From positions 1-64,000 of the forward strand of contig JACOUC010000003.1 of the NCBI GenBank assembly GCA_016178055.1: a stretch of DNA of 64,000 nucleotides. Reading direction: 5' to 3'. The DNA is from Chlamydiota bacterium. GTDB taxonomy: Bacteria; Auribacterota; JACPWU01. Position numbers and translations under genes: made by a program. Numbering within the stretch: the stretch's first letter is position 1; every line of letters begins with the position of its first letter. The notes under the pieces were generated by a model. The model worked only from the letters and a program-made list of their open reading frames with translations, made no database searches and was not told the origin of the DNA. Shown in pieces: positions 42,642-50,576 of this stretch.

Positions 42642-44261
42642 TTACTCTTCCGTATAAATCTCAAGAACAAGATTAAACGTCCATTTACCAGCTGTCGTTG
42701 GCTTATACCCTAAATAAATCGCAAACTCTCCATCGATAATTTGGCGAAAGTCATAGTCACACTGGCCATTTCCATTCTTGTCAGTATCTCCAGAACTCGC
42801 ACAATCTCCATCGCTTGGATAACTAATATTCACATCACACTCTGAAGCTGTCCCATTCCCATTCGTATCGCTATTCGCAGATCCATCTGAATTCGAAGAC
42901 CCACAAGTTAAATCCGCGGTTTCAGAAGATGACGAGGCACAGCAAGGAAAACCAGCCAAAAGAGCAATTTGATAAGAAATAGAAAAACCAACATTTGAAT
43001 AAGAATTTACAAAGGAGTCATCCCAGTACGTATTTGGGTCATCCTCTTTATTAATCTCTGTCACATAGGCTTCTTTGGTGGTATCCCCTGTAAAAAGATA
43101 CTGACCTTCGTTGAGATCACTCGTATTGTCACTGCTCATCACAGCCCAAAACATAGGAGGTGGGTTACTTTGAAATTTATCCGAATAATCTGATGTGACT
43201 GAAGTATCTTGAGTACAAGTACCCGAAACATATGTCTTTTCGGTATAGACCTCATCAATCCCATCCCCGTCATCATCAGAATCCTCACCACCAACGTCTA
43301 TGAAAGTACCATCGTTCGTACTTCCTGAGGTATAAACTTCATCGAGACAATTTCCATAATTGGGATCACTGGTACTATCTTCACCCCCACAATTAAGAAA
43401 ATATTTTCCCAATTTAGCATCATAAGCACATCCTTTAACCCAATAATCAACATGCTGAGCATCGGGAGGATTAACAACAATCCCGGCAACCTGTGGAGTC
43501 GTCGCAGTCACTAAACAATCTTCACCTGCCGCACCCCCTTTACCTGACCCAAGAGTAGAGTTATTATTACAGGTGTCAGGATTGCCATCTTTATCGGTAT
43601 AAACCTCATCGCGATTATCTTCGGTCAAGTCATCTTCCTTGCCATCTGCATCCTTATCCTCATCACTCTCTTCTCCCCTACCGTCTACATAAGTGTCAGC
43701 CACCGTCGTCGTTCCTCCCGTTCCATCCGTACAGGCTGTTCCCGCAGCAGTATACTTGCTATCCAAACCATCCTTGGTTGACTCATCACACTCTTCCCCT
43801 CCAATATTTTTCCACAAAAACATATTATCCCTCATACGTTTTGAGGAAAGCGATCCGCCATCACTATAACTTTCAACTTCACAGTCGGTAAAATTGTCCG
43901 TATAAATTCGAATAGACCGTTTAATATTATTATCGTCAAAATGAGCAACAATATGTTGAGGAAAGGTATAAACGGCACTTGAACTACTCGCGATCACAAC
44001 CCCGAAATTAATGGAGGGAACGGTGATAGTGCCGGTTGTAGCCGTAGCAGAAGCAACAACATTATGATTCAAATCATGAATGTCGATACTGAAGTCGCTA
44101 AATCCCTCGACGGATCCAGAGATGGGTAGGTCGCCTACATTACAATCCGACTCAGGCTCACACTCTCCCGTGGTATCAGGTTGTTCCGTTGAATGGCTGG
44201 CATAGCCATTTTTCCCTATCGCCAACGAGAAGAAGCATAAAAAAACGATTACTCTTTTCAA
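42642..44261 (-). CDS. Secreted surface protein, larger paralogue of the 339-residue protein, 539 residues
   Basis: I place the start at TTG 44261, which follows AAAGGAG at normal spacing and gives a clean signal peptide (VIVFLCFFSLAIGKNGYASHS). An upstream ATG at 44303 adds 14 residues without a comparable ribosome site. The mature protein opens with ECEPESDCNVGDLPISGSVE, parallel to its neighbour, and carries long Asp/Glu/Gly-rich inserts such as SDEDKDADGKEDDL and DSDDDGDGIDEVYT that look calcium-binding. Near the end it repeats the shared motifs PPMFWAVMSSD, DTTKEAYVTEI and GEFAIYLGYKPTTAG, and it finishes LVLEIYTEE. It is probably exported and beta-rich. Function unknown; the pairing with the 339-residue protein suggests two subunits of one structure. 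Confidence 0.75.
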   Translation of the reverse strand: MKRVIVFLCFFSLAIGKNGYASHSTEQPDTTGECEPESDCNVGDLPISGSVEGFSDFSIDIHDLNHNVVASATATTGTITVPSINFGVVIASSSSAVYTFPQHIVAHFDDNNIKRSIRIYTDNFTDCEVESYSDGGSLSSKRMRDNMFLWKNIGGEECDESTKDGLDSKYTAAGTACTDGTGGTTTVADTYVDGRGEESDEDKDADGKEDDLTEDNRDEVYTDKDGNPDTCNNNSTLGSGKGGAAGEDCLVTATTPQVAGIVVNPPDAQHVDYWVKGCAYDAKLGKYFLNCGGEDSTSDPNYGNCLDEVYTSGSTNDGTFIDVGGEDSDDDGDGIDEVYTEKTYVSGTCTQDTSVTSDYSDKFQSNPPPMFWAVMSSDNTSDLNEGQYLFTGDTTKEAYVTEINKEDDPNTYWDDSFVNSYSNVGFSISYQIALLAGFPCCASSSSETADLTCGSSNSDGSANSDTNGNGTASECDVNISYPSDGDCASSGDTDKNGNGQCDYDFRQIIDGEFAIYLGYKPTTAGKWTFNLVLEIYTEE

Positions 44262-44335
44262 TGACACTCCTTTATAAAACCAAGTGATCAATCTTAAAAT
44301 CACCGACCCCTTTTCATCCTCACGTGCCTCTTAAA

Positions 44336-44354
44336 TCTGACGGAGGAGGTCAGA
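44336..44354 (-). terminator. Short hairpin between prepilin and surface-protein genes
   Basis: TCTGAC and GTCAGA pair around a seven-base loop in the space after the prepilin gene, followed on the minus strand by TTTAAG. The stem is short, so this is only a possible weak terminator or RNA-processing site. Confidence 0.3.
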
Positions 44355-44377
44355 ATTAATACGGGTCTCAGAGAACG

Positions 44378-45109
44378 TCATTCCGCAGTCACATACACCC
44401 CTGAAGGAGAATTGTTAACGGTATAATCACTAAATTCACCTTGCCTAAAACTTTCTACATGCCCATCGACAAATCCCGTTAAAGCCTGATTTTGATGGCG
44501 AGGGACAACATCACTAGCCTTCATCACAATTGACACATTACTTTCAACAAGAGCAACGACCATGGAAGGATTGGTGATGCTGCTTAAATTCGCTCCCCTA
44601 ATCACATCGTTAATGCCATAAGACGTTCCTGAACTAACCAACGGGCAATTTAAAATTTGCAGCTGCTGGTCATAATAACTTTGCATGATCGGAGGTTGTG
44701 AACCAGCCGTTGATCCGGAGCCTGAACCTGATCCAGATCCAGATCCTGAACTTGTGCCGTTAAAAGTATTAGCATAGGCCATCCCTGAATACATATCCTG
44801 ACCAGCATCACGGTCATAAGATTTTACCTGAGACAACTGAGTTGGATATTGCTCGTAATCAAGGGCATACTGCATCACGGCATCGGTAATATTCCTGACG
44901 TTGCTCAAGCATTTTCCTTGAAAACCTCTTGTACGGGCTCCCTGAATCCCTGCTAAAAGCATGGAGGCCGTGATCAGAATAATCGCGACTGTGCAAAGGG
45001 CTTCAATCGCCGTAAAACCGCCGATGCTTTTTTTATTGGTACTGTAGAAGAAATGAAATTGAGATGATTTGAAAGATATAAAACGCCGAAATGCGGAAGA
45101 TTTTATCAT
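44378..45109 (-). CDS. Prepilin-type protein with H-X9-DG signature
   Basis: The ATG at 45109 has GGAGGA upstream. A long leader of about 31 residues ends KKSIGG, and the mature part begins FTAIEALCTVAIILITASML. This is a type IV prepilin or pseudopilin site with Glu at position 5, cut by a PilD-type peptidase. Further on, CLSNVRNITDAVMQYALDYE matches the prepilin class common in PVC bacteria, and HQNQALTGFVDG near the C-terminus is the H-X9-DG signature of that class. A Gly-Ser repeat of about 17 residues (SSGSGSGSGSGS) forms a flexible loop. It is likely a pseudopilin of a secretion system or a type IV pilus. It is first in the minus-strand surface cluster. Confidence 0.8.
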   Translation of the reverse strand: MIKSSAFRRFISFKSSQFHFFYSTNKKSIGGFTAIEALCTVAIILITASMLLAGIQGARTRGFQGKCLSNVRNITDAVMQYALDYEQYPTQLSQVKSYDRDAGQDMYSGMAYANTFNGTSSGSGSGSGSGSGSTAGSQPPIMQSYYDQQLQILNCPLVSSGTSYGINDVIRGANLSSITNPSMVVALVESNVSIVMKASDVVPRHQNQALTGFVDGHVESFRQGEFSDYTVNNSPSGVYVTAE

Positions 45110-45561
45110 GAGTGCTTCCTCCTCGTGAATTTAATAAGAATAAATCTAAAATCCTAACTTGTTCCTTCGCAGATTTCGGATTTTTCTTTGGAGACTTCCT
45201 CGTTGAACGCCCCCTTAATTGCAGGAAATATAACCTATATTCCACCACTTTTCAAGAGGGAAAATCATAAAAATCAAGAAAATCTCTTCATTACTCTCAA
45301 TGGTATAGACACCTGAGGAAGTGGAAAGGTAAAAAAAGAAAAATACAATTTCGAAGTTTTTAAAAAATGTTTTTGAAAATGATTTAACCTGCCTATTACC
45401 AATTAGTTGAATCTATCACCTAAAATCCACCTGTTTCCTGGTCCTATATGAGCTTTAGCCCTGGAACTCTCTTAAATTCCTTTAAGTATTGTGTTCCCAG
45501 AATTCCAGAATTCTTGGACATTTCTAAATTGGCTTTACATTTACAAAAGAAACAAAAAAAC
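45110..45561. other. AT-rich intergenic region upstream of the divergent prepilin and riboswitch transcripts
   Basis: No gene is visible on either strand. On the minus side it holds the prepilin promoter candidate and a leader of about 110 bases. The stretch from roughly 45260 to 45560 has no structure I can name. Confidence 0.5.
45227..45255 (-). promoter_or_regulatory. Promoter candidate for the prepilin gene
   Basis: On the minus strand TTGAAA (45255-45250) and TATATT (45232-45227) are 17 bases apart. Both hexamers are close to the sigma-70 consensus. The predicted leader before the start at 45109 is about 110 bases. Confidence 0.5.
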
Positions 45562-45590
45562 TTGACTTCCTCTCGCCTGTATGAGATATT
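45562..45590 (+). promoter_or_regulatory. Promoter candidate for the riboswitch-controlled glycoamylase transcript
   Basis: TTGACT (45562-45567) and GATATT (45585-45590) are 17 bases apart. It lies about 60 bases before the aptamer on the same strand, which is the expected arrangement. Confidence 0.6.
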
Positions 45591-45653
45591 TTCAATGTTA
45601 TTGCTTAAGCTTAGTGCTTAGCACCGTTCTTTTAAAGAAGTGAATCGTGATTC

Positions 45654-45748
45654 TCTAATGATCAAGGCAAAACTCGAGCAATCGGGTGACGCAAAGCTAG
45701 AGAGTCCTGGTGTCCAAGGGGACAGTGGGATAGTCAGCCGCCGTTAGA
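45654..45748 (+). ncRNA. Cyclic di-GMP-I (GEMM) riboswitch aptamer
   Basis: The aptamer is closed by TCTAATG (45654-45660) and CGTTAGA (45742-45748), which pair as P1. Inside are AAGGCAAAACTC, the P2 partner GGGT, the highly conserved GACGCAAAGCTA, a P3 arm with GTCCTGGTGTCC, then GGGATAG and CAGCCG. The order matches the c-di-GMP-I class (GEMM). By my hand alignment to the well-studied Vc2 aptamer, the base equivalent to G20 is G, which favours c-di-GMP over cGAMP. An intrinsic terminator follows at once. The controlled gene is the CBM-glycoamylase starting at 46020, about 270 bases further on. Class assignment is strong; direction of control cannot be read from sequence. Confidence 0.85.
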
Positions 45749-45755
45749 AGGAAAC

Positions 45756-45795
45756 AAGCCTATTTTCATAGTGAGAATAGGCTTTTTGTTTTTAT
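45756..45795 (+). terminator. Intrinsic terminator of the c-di-GMP riboswitch
   Basis: AAGCCTATT (45756-45764) pairs with AATAGGCTT (45776-45784), extended by four further pairs around a TAG loop, and is followed by a T-rich tail. It begins eight bases after the P1 helix, so it is the probable expression platform. I see no simple antiterminator by eye. Confidence 0.85.
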
Positions 45796-46019
45796 CTCCG
45801 GCTTCAATGACCTATCGATGATTTTTTGGAATACTTGTCGTATTTCAAAAATCCCCCGTTTTTCCCCTTTGGAAAATGCGAAATATAATCGACAAAAAAT
45901 AACATCCTTATATCAGCTATAGGCCAGTGACTTTTTTACGGGAAACCGGCAACTGGAAACTGGGGACTTTTTTATTACAGGTGAACGAGGAAGGCACCTA
46001 ACAAAAGGAGCCTTCACCT

Positions 46020-47984
46020 GTGAATAAGCAACTCACTATCATCACTGCCCTTTTCTTTACGAGTTTTTCTGTCTTTGGAGATGTTGAGCTAGACCTTAAT
46101 CCAAGAAGTTCATCTGTGAAAAGTACTTCTTTCCATGATAAGAATTTATCCTTTTATCTTTCAAAATTAACCAGCCACCCTATCAACAATACAAATTTTC
46201 TTATTGATGACTTTGAGTTAGACGCTTATCACAATCACTTAGGGGGTTCTTCAGGAACTTGGCAAAAAGACCCTCTTGACTCAAATGAAGATTGTATAGA
46301 CGCCATTATCTTTGACGATCAGGGAAGGCCCAAAAGTAAGGTTCTCAGGCTCCAATACGATGTAGAATCTCCCCAAGGAGGATACAATGGCTTTTGGACT
46401 CGCTTGAATGGGATCGACCTAACCTCTTTTGACAAGCTTAAATTCTGGGCAAGAGGGGATATCAAAGAAGGGTTCACAAAAACATTTAAGATCGAATTGA
46501 AAAATAGTTCTTATACAAGCTTTGTCTATGTTTCAGGAGTGACTTCAAAATGGAAGGAGTTCGTGATTCCACTCAAAAACTTTCAAGGGATCCTTAAAGT
46601 CTCTAAAGCGGATGAATGGGTGATTGTCTTTGAAGATCGTATTTCAAACCCAAAAGTTGGAACTCTTTATTTTGATGATTTTACTTTCGAGGGCTCCCGC
46701 CAAAAATTTGAAGAAGCTCGTAAAAAAGCTCAAGACGAGACAAACAATGAATTAATCAATCTTTTGACAATGGATAATACTCACCTTCTCAATACACTCG
46801 AACGCAAGGTCTTTAGCTATTTTCTGAAGGAAACTAATTCTGCCACAGGATTGATCAAAGACCGAAGTGTTCCAGGAGCCCCGGCCAGTATTGCCTCAAC
46901 AGGATTTGGGCTTATTGCCTATTGCATTGCAGAAAAAAATGGGTGGCTCACCCGCGTTGAAGCTTATCAAAAAATTTTAAAAATATTAACGACTCTGGAG
47001 GAAGCCGACAAAGAACATGGCTATTTCTACCACTTTCTAAATCCTCAAAACGGCAAACGATGGGTCAATAGTGAAATATCATCGATGGATACGGCACTTT
47101 TAATGTCTGGAATTCTATTCGCTGGACAATATTTTCCAGGAACCGAAATAAGTATAAAATCAAGCAAACTCTACGCCCAAGTTGAATGGGACTGGATGTT
47201 AAAAAATAAAGCAGGCCTTCTCTATATGGAATGGAGCCCCGAAGAAGGATTCGAAAAATCAGCCGTATGGAATATGTCGGCCGAAGAAATGATTCTTTAT
47301 CTTCTGGCGATGGGGTCTCCCACTCATCCTATTTCATCTCATGCATGGTCCCAATGGAAACGAGAAAAATTTAAAGAAGGAGAAATGGAATATATCTCTG
47401 ATCCTCGATGTTCCCTTTTTACGAACCTTTATACACAAGCCCTTATTGATTTTAGAAACACACGCGTTGACTTAGTTAATTATTGGAATAATACTCGAAC
47501 GGCTATTTTGGCTAACAGAGATTTTTGCATACAGCATAAACAAGATTATAAAAGTTATGGTGAATGGTTTTGGGGACTTTCTGCAAGTGATGGACCCAAT
47601 GGATATCAGGCCTATGGAGCCCAGGAAGGGGCCCACGATGGAACACTTGCACCCTATGCGATGATTGCCTCTTTGCCGTTTGCACCTGAAATCGTCTTAC
47701 CCAGCTTGAGACATTTGCTTTATGAGCATGGGGAACAAATCTGGGGCCCTTATGGCCCTACGAGCGCTTACAATGTTGACAAGGAGTGGTACTCTAAAGA
47801 ATATATTGGGATCGACCAGGGCATTATGCTTCTCATGATAGAGAATTTTAGAACAGAGAATGTCTGGAAAATTTTAAAGGATGAAAGCAATATCAAGCGA
47901 GGCATAGAAAAAGCTGGATTGATTGATTCTCATTCGAGAAGGTTCGCCACTTATGATAACCTTTCCATGATAGGGAGGACATAA
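46020..47984 (+). CDS. Secreted CBM-glycoamylase protein, 654 residues, c-di-GMP riboswitch controlled
   Basis: Translation starts at GTG 46020 after AAAAGGAG. The signal peptide ends near VFGDV. Residues about 58-230 form a carbohydrate-binding beta-sandwich of the CIA30/galactose-binding type, recognised by FLIDDFELDAYHNHLGGSSG, NGFWTRLNGIDLTSFDKLKF and TLYFDDFTFEG. Residues about 255-650 form a glycoamylase (PF10091-like) domain with KVFSYFLKETNSATGLIKDR, STGFGLIAYCIAE, HGYFYHFLN and SSMDTALLMSGILFAGQYF. The family includes glucan hydrolases with an (alpha/alpha)6 barrel; the exact linkage cannot be predicted. It is the only glycoamylase gene here on the plus strand, and a promoter, riboswitch and terminator precede it. 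A ribbon-helix-helix gene follows after two bases. Confidence 0.88.
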   Translation: MNKQLTIITALFFTSFSVFGDVELDLNPRSSSVKSTSFHDKNLSFYLSKLTSHPINNTNFLIDDFELDAYHNHLGGSSGTWQKDPLDSNEDCIDAIIFDDQGRPKSKVLRLQYDVESPQGGYNGFWTRLNGIDLTSFDKLKFWARGDIKEGFTKTFKIELKNSSYTSFVYVSGVTSKWKEFVIPLKNFQGILKVSKADEWVIVFEDRISNPKVGTLYFDDFTFEGSRQKFEEARKKAQDETNNELINLLTMDNTHLLNTLERKVFSYFLKETNSATGLIKDRSVPGAPASIASTGFGLIAYCIAEKNGWLTRVEAYQKILKILTTLEEADKEHGYFYHFLNPQNGKRWVNSEISSMDTALLMSGILFAGQYFPGTEISIKSSKLYAQVEWDWMLKNKAGLLYMEWSPEEGFEKSAVWNMSAEEMILYLLAMGSPTHPISSHAWSQWKREKFKEGEMEYISDPRCSLFTNLYTQALIDFRNTRVDLVNYWNNTRTAILANRDFCIQHKQDYKSYGEWFWGLSASDGPNGYQAYGAQEGAHDGTLAPYAMIASLPFAPEIVLPSLRHLLYEHGEQIWGPYGPTSAYNVDKEWYSKEYIGIDQGIMLLMIENFRTENVWKILKDESNIKRGIEKAGLIDSHSRRFATYDNLSMIGRT

Positions 47985-47986
47985 AA

Positions 47987-48232
47987 ATGCCAACAAAAAA
48001 CCCGAGAATACATGTCGTTTTGGAACGTCCTTTATTCCATCGTTTGAAAGGCTTGGCCAAGAAAAATGGCTTCTCAATGAGTTTAGAAGCTAGAAGCTTA
48101 ATTCAGCAAGCACTGGGTTCTATTTCGCCAAGTCCAAGTCGAACTTACACGGGAAGACATATTCAAGAATTGATAGGACAATTTAAATTTGATCATCATT
48201 ATGAACAAATGGGTTTAACGTTGGTAAGCTAA
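47987..48232 (+). CDS. Ribbon-helix-helix (antitoxin-like) DNA-binding protein, 81 residues
   Basis: The ATG at 47987 follows GGGAGGAC in the end of the glycoamylase gene, two bases past its stop. The first 45 residues, PRIHVVLERPLFHRLKGLAK and SMSLEARSLIQQALG, look like an Arc/CopG-type ribbon-helix-helix domain. The tail RHIQELIGQFKFDHHYEQMG resembles antitoxin tails that bind a toxin, but no toxin gene follows. The next gene is convergent, and the two stop codons are two bases apart. It may regulate the glycoamylase unit or be an orphan antitoxin. The fold call is moderately supported. Confidence 0.65.
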   Translation: MPTKNPRIHVVLERPLFHRLKGLAKKNGFSMSLEARSLIQQALGSISPSPSRTYTGRHIQELIGQFKFDHHYEQMGLTLVS

Positions 48233-48234
48233 GA

Positions 48235-50556
48235 TTATTTCTTCTCAAGGATAGGAGTATCTTGGAGCTTAGCCTCTTTATAAACAGTCCGATCTTTCTT
48301 AAACCCTGTTTTTTTCAGAGCTTCTTTAATATGAGAATTTTTCATCATCAAACTCCAAATAAAACCGCTACGCTCATTCTCAATAGATAAAAGAGACACG
48401 CCTAAATCAATCCCATAATAGCTCGTTGAAAACCAATTTAAATCAGTATTATAGGAAGACCTAAATCCATATTCACCCCAAATCTCAGGATGCTCGACAA
48501 TCATGCTTTTTAATGTGGAAATAACTGCCTTAGGGAAGAAAGAAACAGAAGCCTCTGGACCTGAAGGAGCAATGGTTCCGTCATGGAGTGGAAAACCTGT
48601 TCCACAAGGCATTGCTCCATAATTCATGGTGTAGTCTTCCCTCATCTGTATAACCCCATTAATTTCTGTCGTATTAGGATACGCCATGGAACTGATTCCC
48701 CAACTAAGAGGTCCATATGTTTTAAACCGGCTCATTTGATCAATGCAATATTGCCGATTGGCCCAAGTCGCTTCAAGAGAGTTTTGCCACCAATTAATTC
48801 CTTCTCGATCCTTCATCTGCCTAAAATCAATCCAAGCATGTGCATATTGATAAGCGAATAGCCCTCCGGTCCAAGATTGAATAAATTCAGGCCGGTCATC
48901 ATAATTTCCCTTTTCTCTTTTCCAGGCATAAAAAATTTCAGGGGTTACGGGATGAGTCCTAGAACTTATGGCCAAAAAATTAATCAAGATCAACTCATCG
49001 GTATAATAATCCCAATAGGCATCTAAAAACTTCCCATCAGGACTCCCTTCTGGCCGCCATCCCATATAGAACTGGTTAAAATGAAGATTTTCTTTATCCT
49101 GAATGAGAAAATCACTCCACACAATTTTAGAATAAATCTCTTCCACTCTTTTCTGGATATCACCCCCAAAATACTCACCTACACTCAAAAGACCAAAAAG
49201 AAGAATAGAGGTATCCACCACAGAAACTTCACAACCTCCAAAGCGAGATCCACTGTTCATATCCAGAAAGTGGTAAAAGAAACCCGATCGATTGGCCGCC
49301 TTTGAAAGAAAGGTATCAATGGTTTTAGAAACCCTTTTTTTTACTTCATCAGCACTGACCCAGCCTCGTTTGACCCCAATACAATAAGCCGAAAGTCCAA
49401 ATCCCGTCGCTGCAATGCTTGAATAATGCGTTATTGTAGAATCTAAAAAAAGCCCACTTCCTGAATTCCACTCATCCCAAAAATATTTAAACGAGCGTTT
49501 CTCAAGCTCCTCTAAAAACTCATCATCGCTTAAGGCTTTTAAATTCACATTTTTGAGAGGCACTTCAAGAGTCACTTTCCTTCCCAAAACGTCAAAGGCC
49601 CAGATATCAAAAGTAGCCGGCTTAGACGGGTCAAAACCTAAATCGGTGGCTTTACCGGAAAAAGTGGGTGTCTTCCCCTCTAAAAAAAACTTTCCTGACG
49701 TCTTCCACTTCACTCCATCTTGAGAAAACACCAGCCAAACAGATTCTAGAGAGCTTAAATCCCCTTCTAACGAAACAGAAAAGTCCTTGAGAGAATCAAA
49801 GGTCATTCCTTCTTTAAGTAAACGACCGTTGACCTTCACTGAATCCTTAGTCAAATGAAAGGGGAGTTCCATATTTGGATTTGAATCCAAAATTTCCTGA
49901 AAGGTTAAAGGATAGGTTCCAAAGATAATATCATCGATATAAATAATCCCTCTTTTCTGAAGCGTTGCGAAATTCTCAAAGGTAAAAACGATCTCAGCAA
50001 TCTTTGACCAATCTTTAATCTTTTTAAAATCAGCCAGAGGAATACTCACTTTACTCCAATCTTTAGTAATCCCTTTTCTGATGTATTGATCCACATAAAC
50101 AAAACTTGATTGATCCTTATCTACTACATAATGTCCATCTCCATCACTGTCTTCATGAACCTCTATTTTAAATCGTTCTCGGCCTTCTTTTCCCCTCACC
50201 CAAAACCCCAAATAGTGATAGCTGCTGAGATCCAAATTCGAAAAGGTTTCTTCGGGCAGCGGCCGTCCCAATTTCATCCAATAAAAGCTATAACTTCCCG
50301 CTTTACGTACATCATAGGAAAGGGACAACACCTCTCCTGTGAGGCCTAAAATATCATTTGAATTTTCATAATGAACATTGCCAAAACAAACTCCTGGCAC
50401 CTCTTCATCTCCCCCTTCAATCCCTCCAAGCAAATTGACACGCTCACCATGAGCAAAATCATTCACCCCCAAAACTTGATTGTTAGCCTTCACCTTTTCA
50501 GCATGAGAAGTGAAACTAACTCCTATCAAAACAACCAAAACCATTTTTTTAAACAT
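48235..50556 (-). CDS. Secreted CBM-Ig-glycoamylase protein, 773 residues
   Basis: The ATG at 50556 has AAGGAGAT upstream. After a signal peptide (MVLVVLIGVSFTSHAEKVKA), residues about 30-235 form a CIA30-like carbohydrate-binding domain with IYIDDIIFGT at its end. Residues about 236-345 form an Ig-like domain (VKVNGRLLKEGMTFDSL). Residues about 350-765 form a glycoamylase domain with FLEELEKRSFKYFWDEWNSG, GFFYHFLDMNSG, SVVDTSILLFGLLSVGEYF and AYWDYYTDELILINFLA. It is the closest relative of the protein encoded at 46020 but carries the extra Ig-like domain. It is third in the operon with 50577 and 52604, 20 bases behind the preceding gene. Confidence 0.87.
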   Translation of the reverse strand: MFKKMVLVVLIGVSFTSHAEKVKANNQVLGVNDFAHGERVNLLGGIEGGDEEVPGVCFGNVHYENSNDILGLTGEVLSLSYDVRKAGSYSFYWMKLGRPLPEETFSNLDLSSYHYLGFWVRGKEGRERFKIEVHEDSDGDGHYVVDKDQSSFVYVDQYIRKGITKDWSKVSIPLADFKKIKDWSKIAEIVFTFENFATLQKRGIIYIDDIIFGTYPLTFQEILDSNPNMELPFHLTKDSVKVNGRLLKEGMTFDSLKDFSVSLEGDLSSLESVWLVFSQDGVKWKTSGKFFLEGKTPTFSGKATDLGFDPSKPATFDIWAFDVLGRKVTLEVPLKNVNLKALSDDEFLEELEKRSFKYFWDEWNSGSGLFLDSTITHYSSIAATGFGLSAYCIGVKRGWVSADEVKKRVSKTIDTFLSKAANRSGFFYHFLDMNSGSRFGGCEVSVVDTSILLFGLLSVGEYFGGDIQKRVEEIYSKIVWSDFLIQDKENLHFNQFYMGWRPEGSPDGKFLDAYWDYYTDELILINFLAISSRTHPVTPEIFYAWKREKGNYDDRPEFIQSWTGGLFAYQYAHAWIDFRQMKDREGINWWQNSLEATWANRQYCIDQMSRFKTYGPLSWGISSMAYPNTTEINGVIQMREDYTMNYGAMPCGTGFPLHDGTIAPSGPEASVSFFPKAVISTLKSMIVEHPEIWGEYGFRSSYNTDLNWFSTSYYGIDLGVSLLSIENERSGFIWSLMMKNSHIKEALKKTGFKKDRTVYKEAKLQDTPILEKK

Positions 50557-50576
50557 CGTTATCTCCTTAAGTTACA

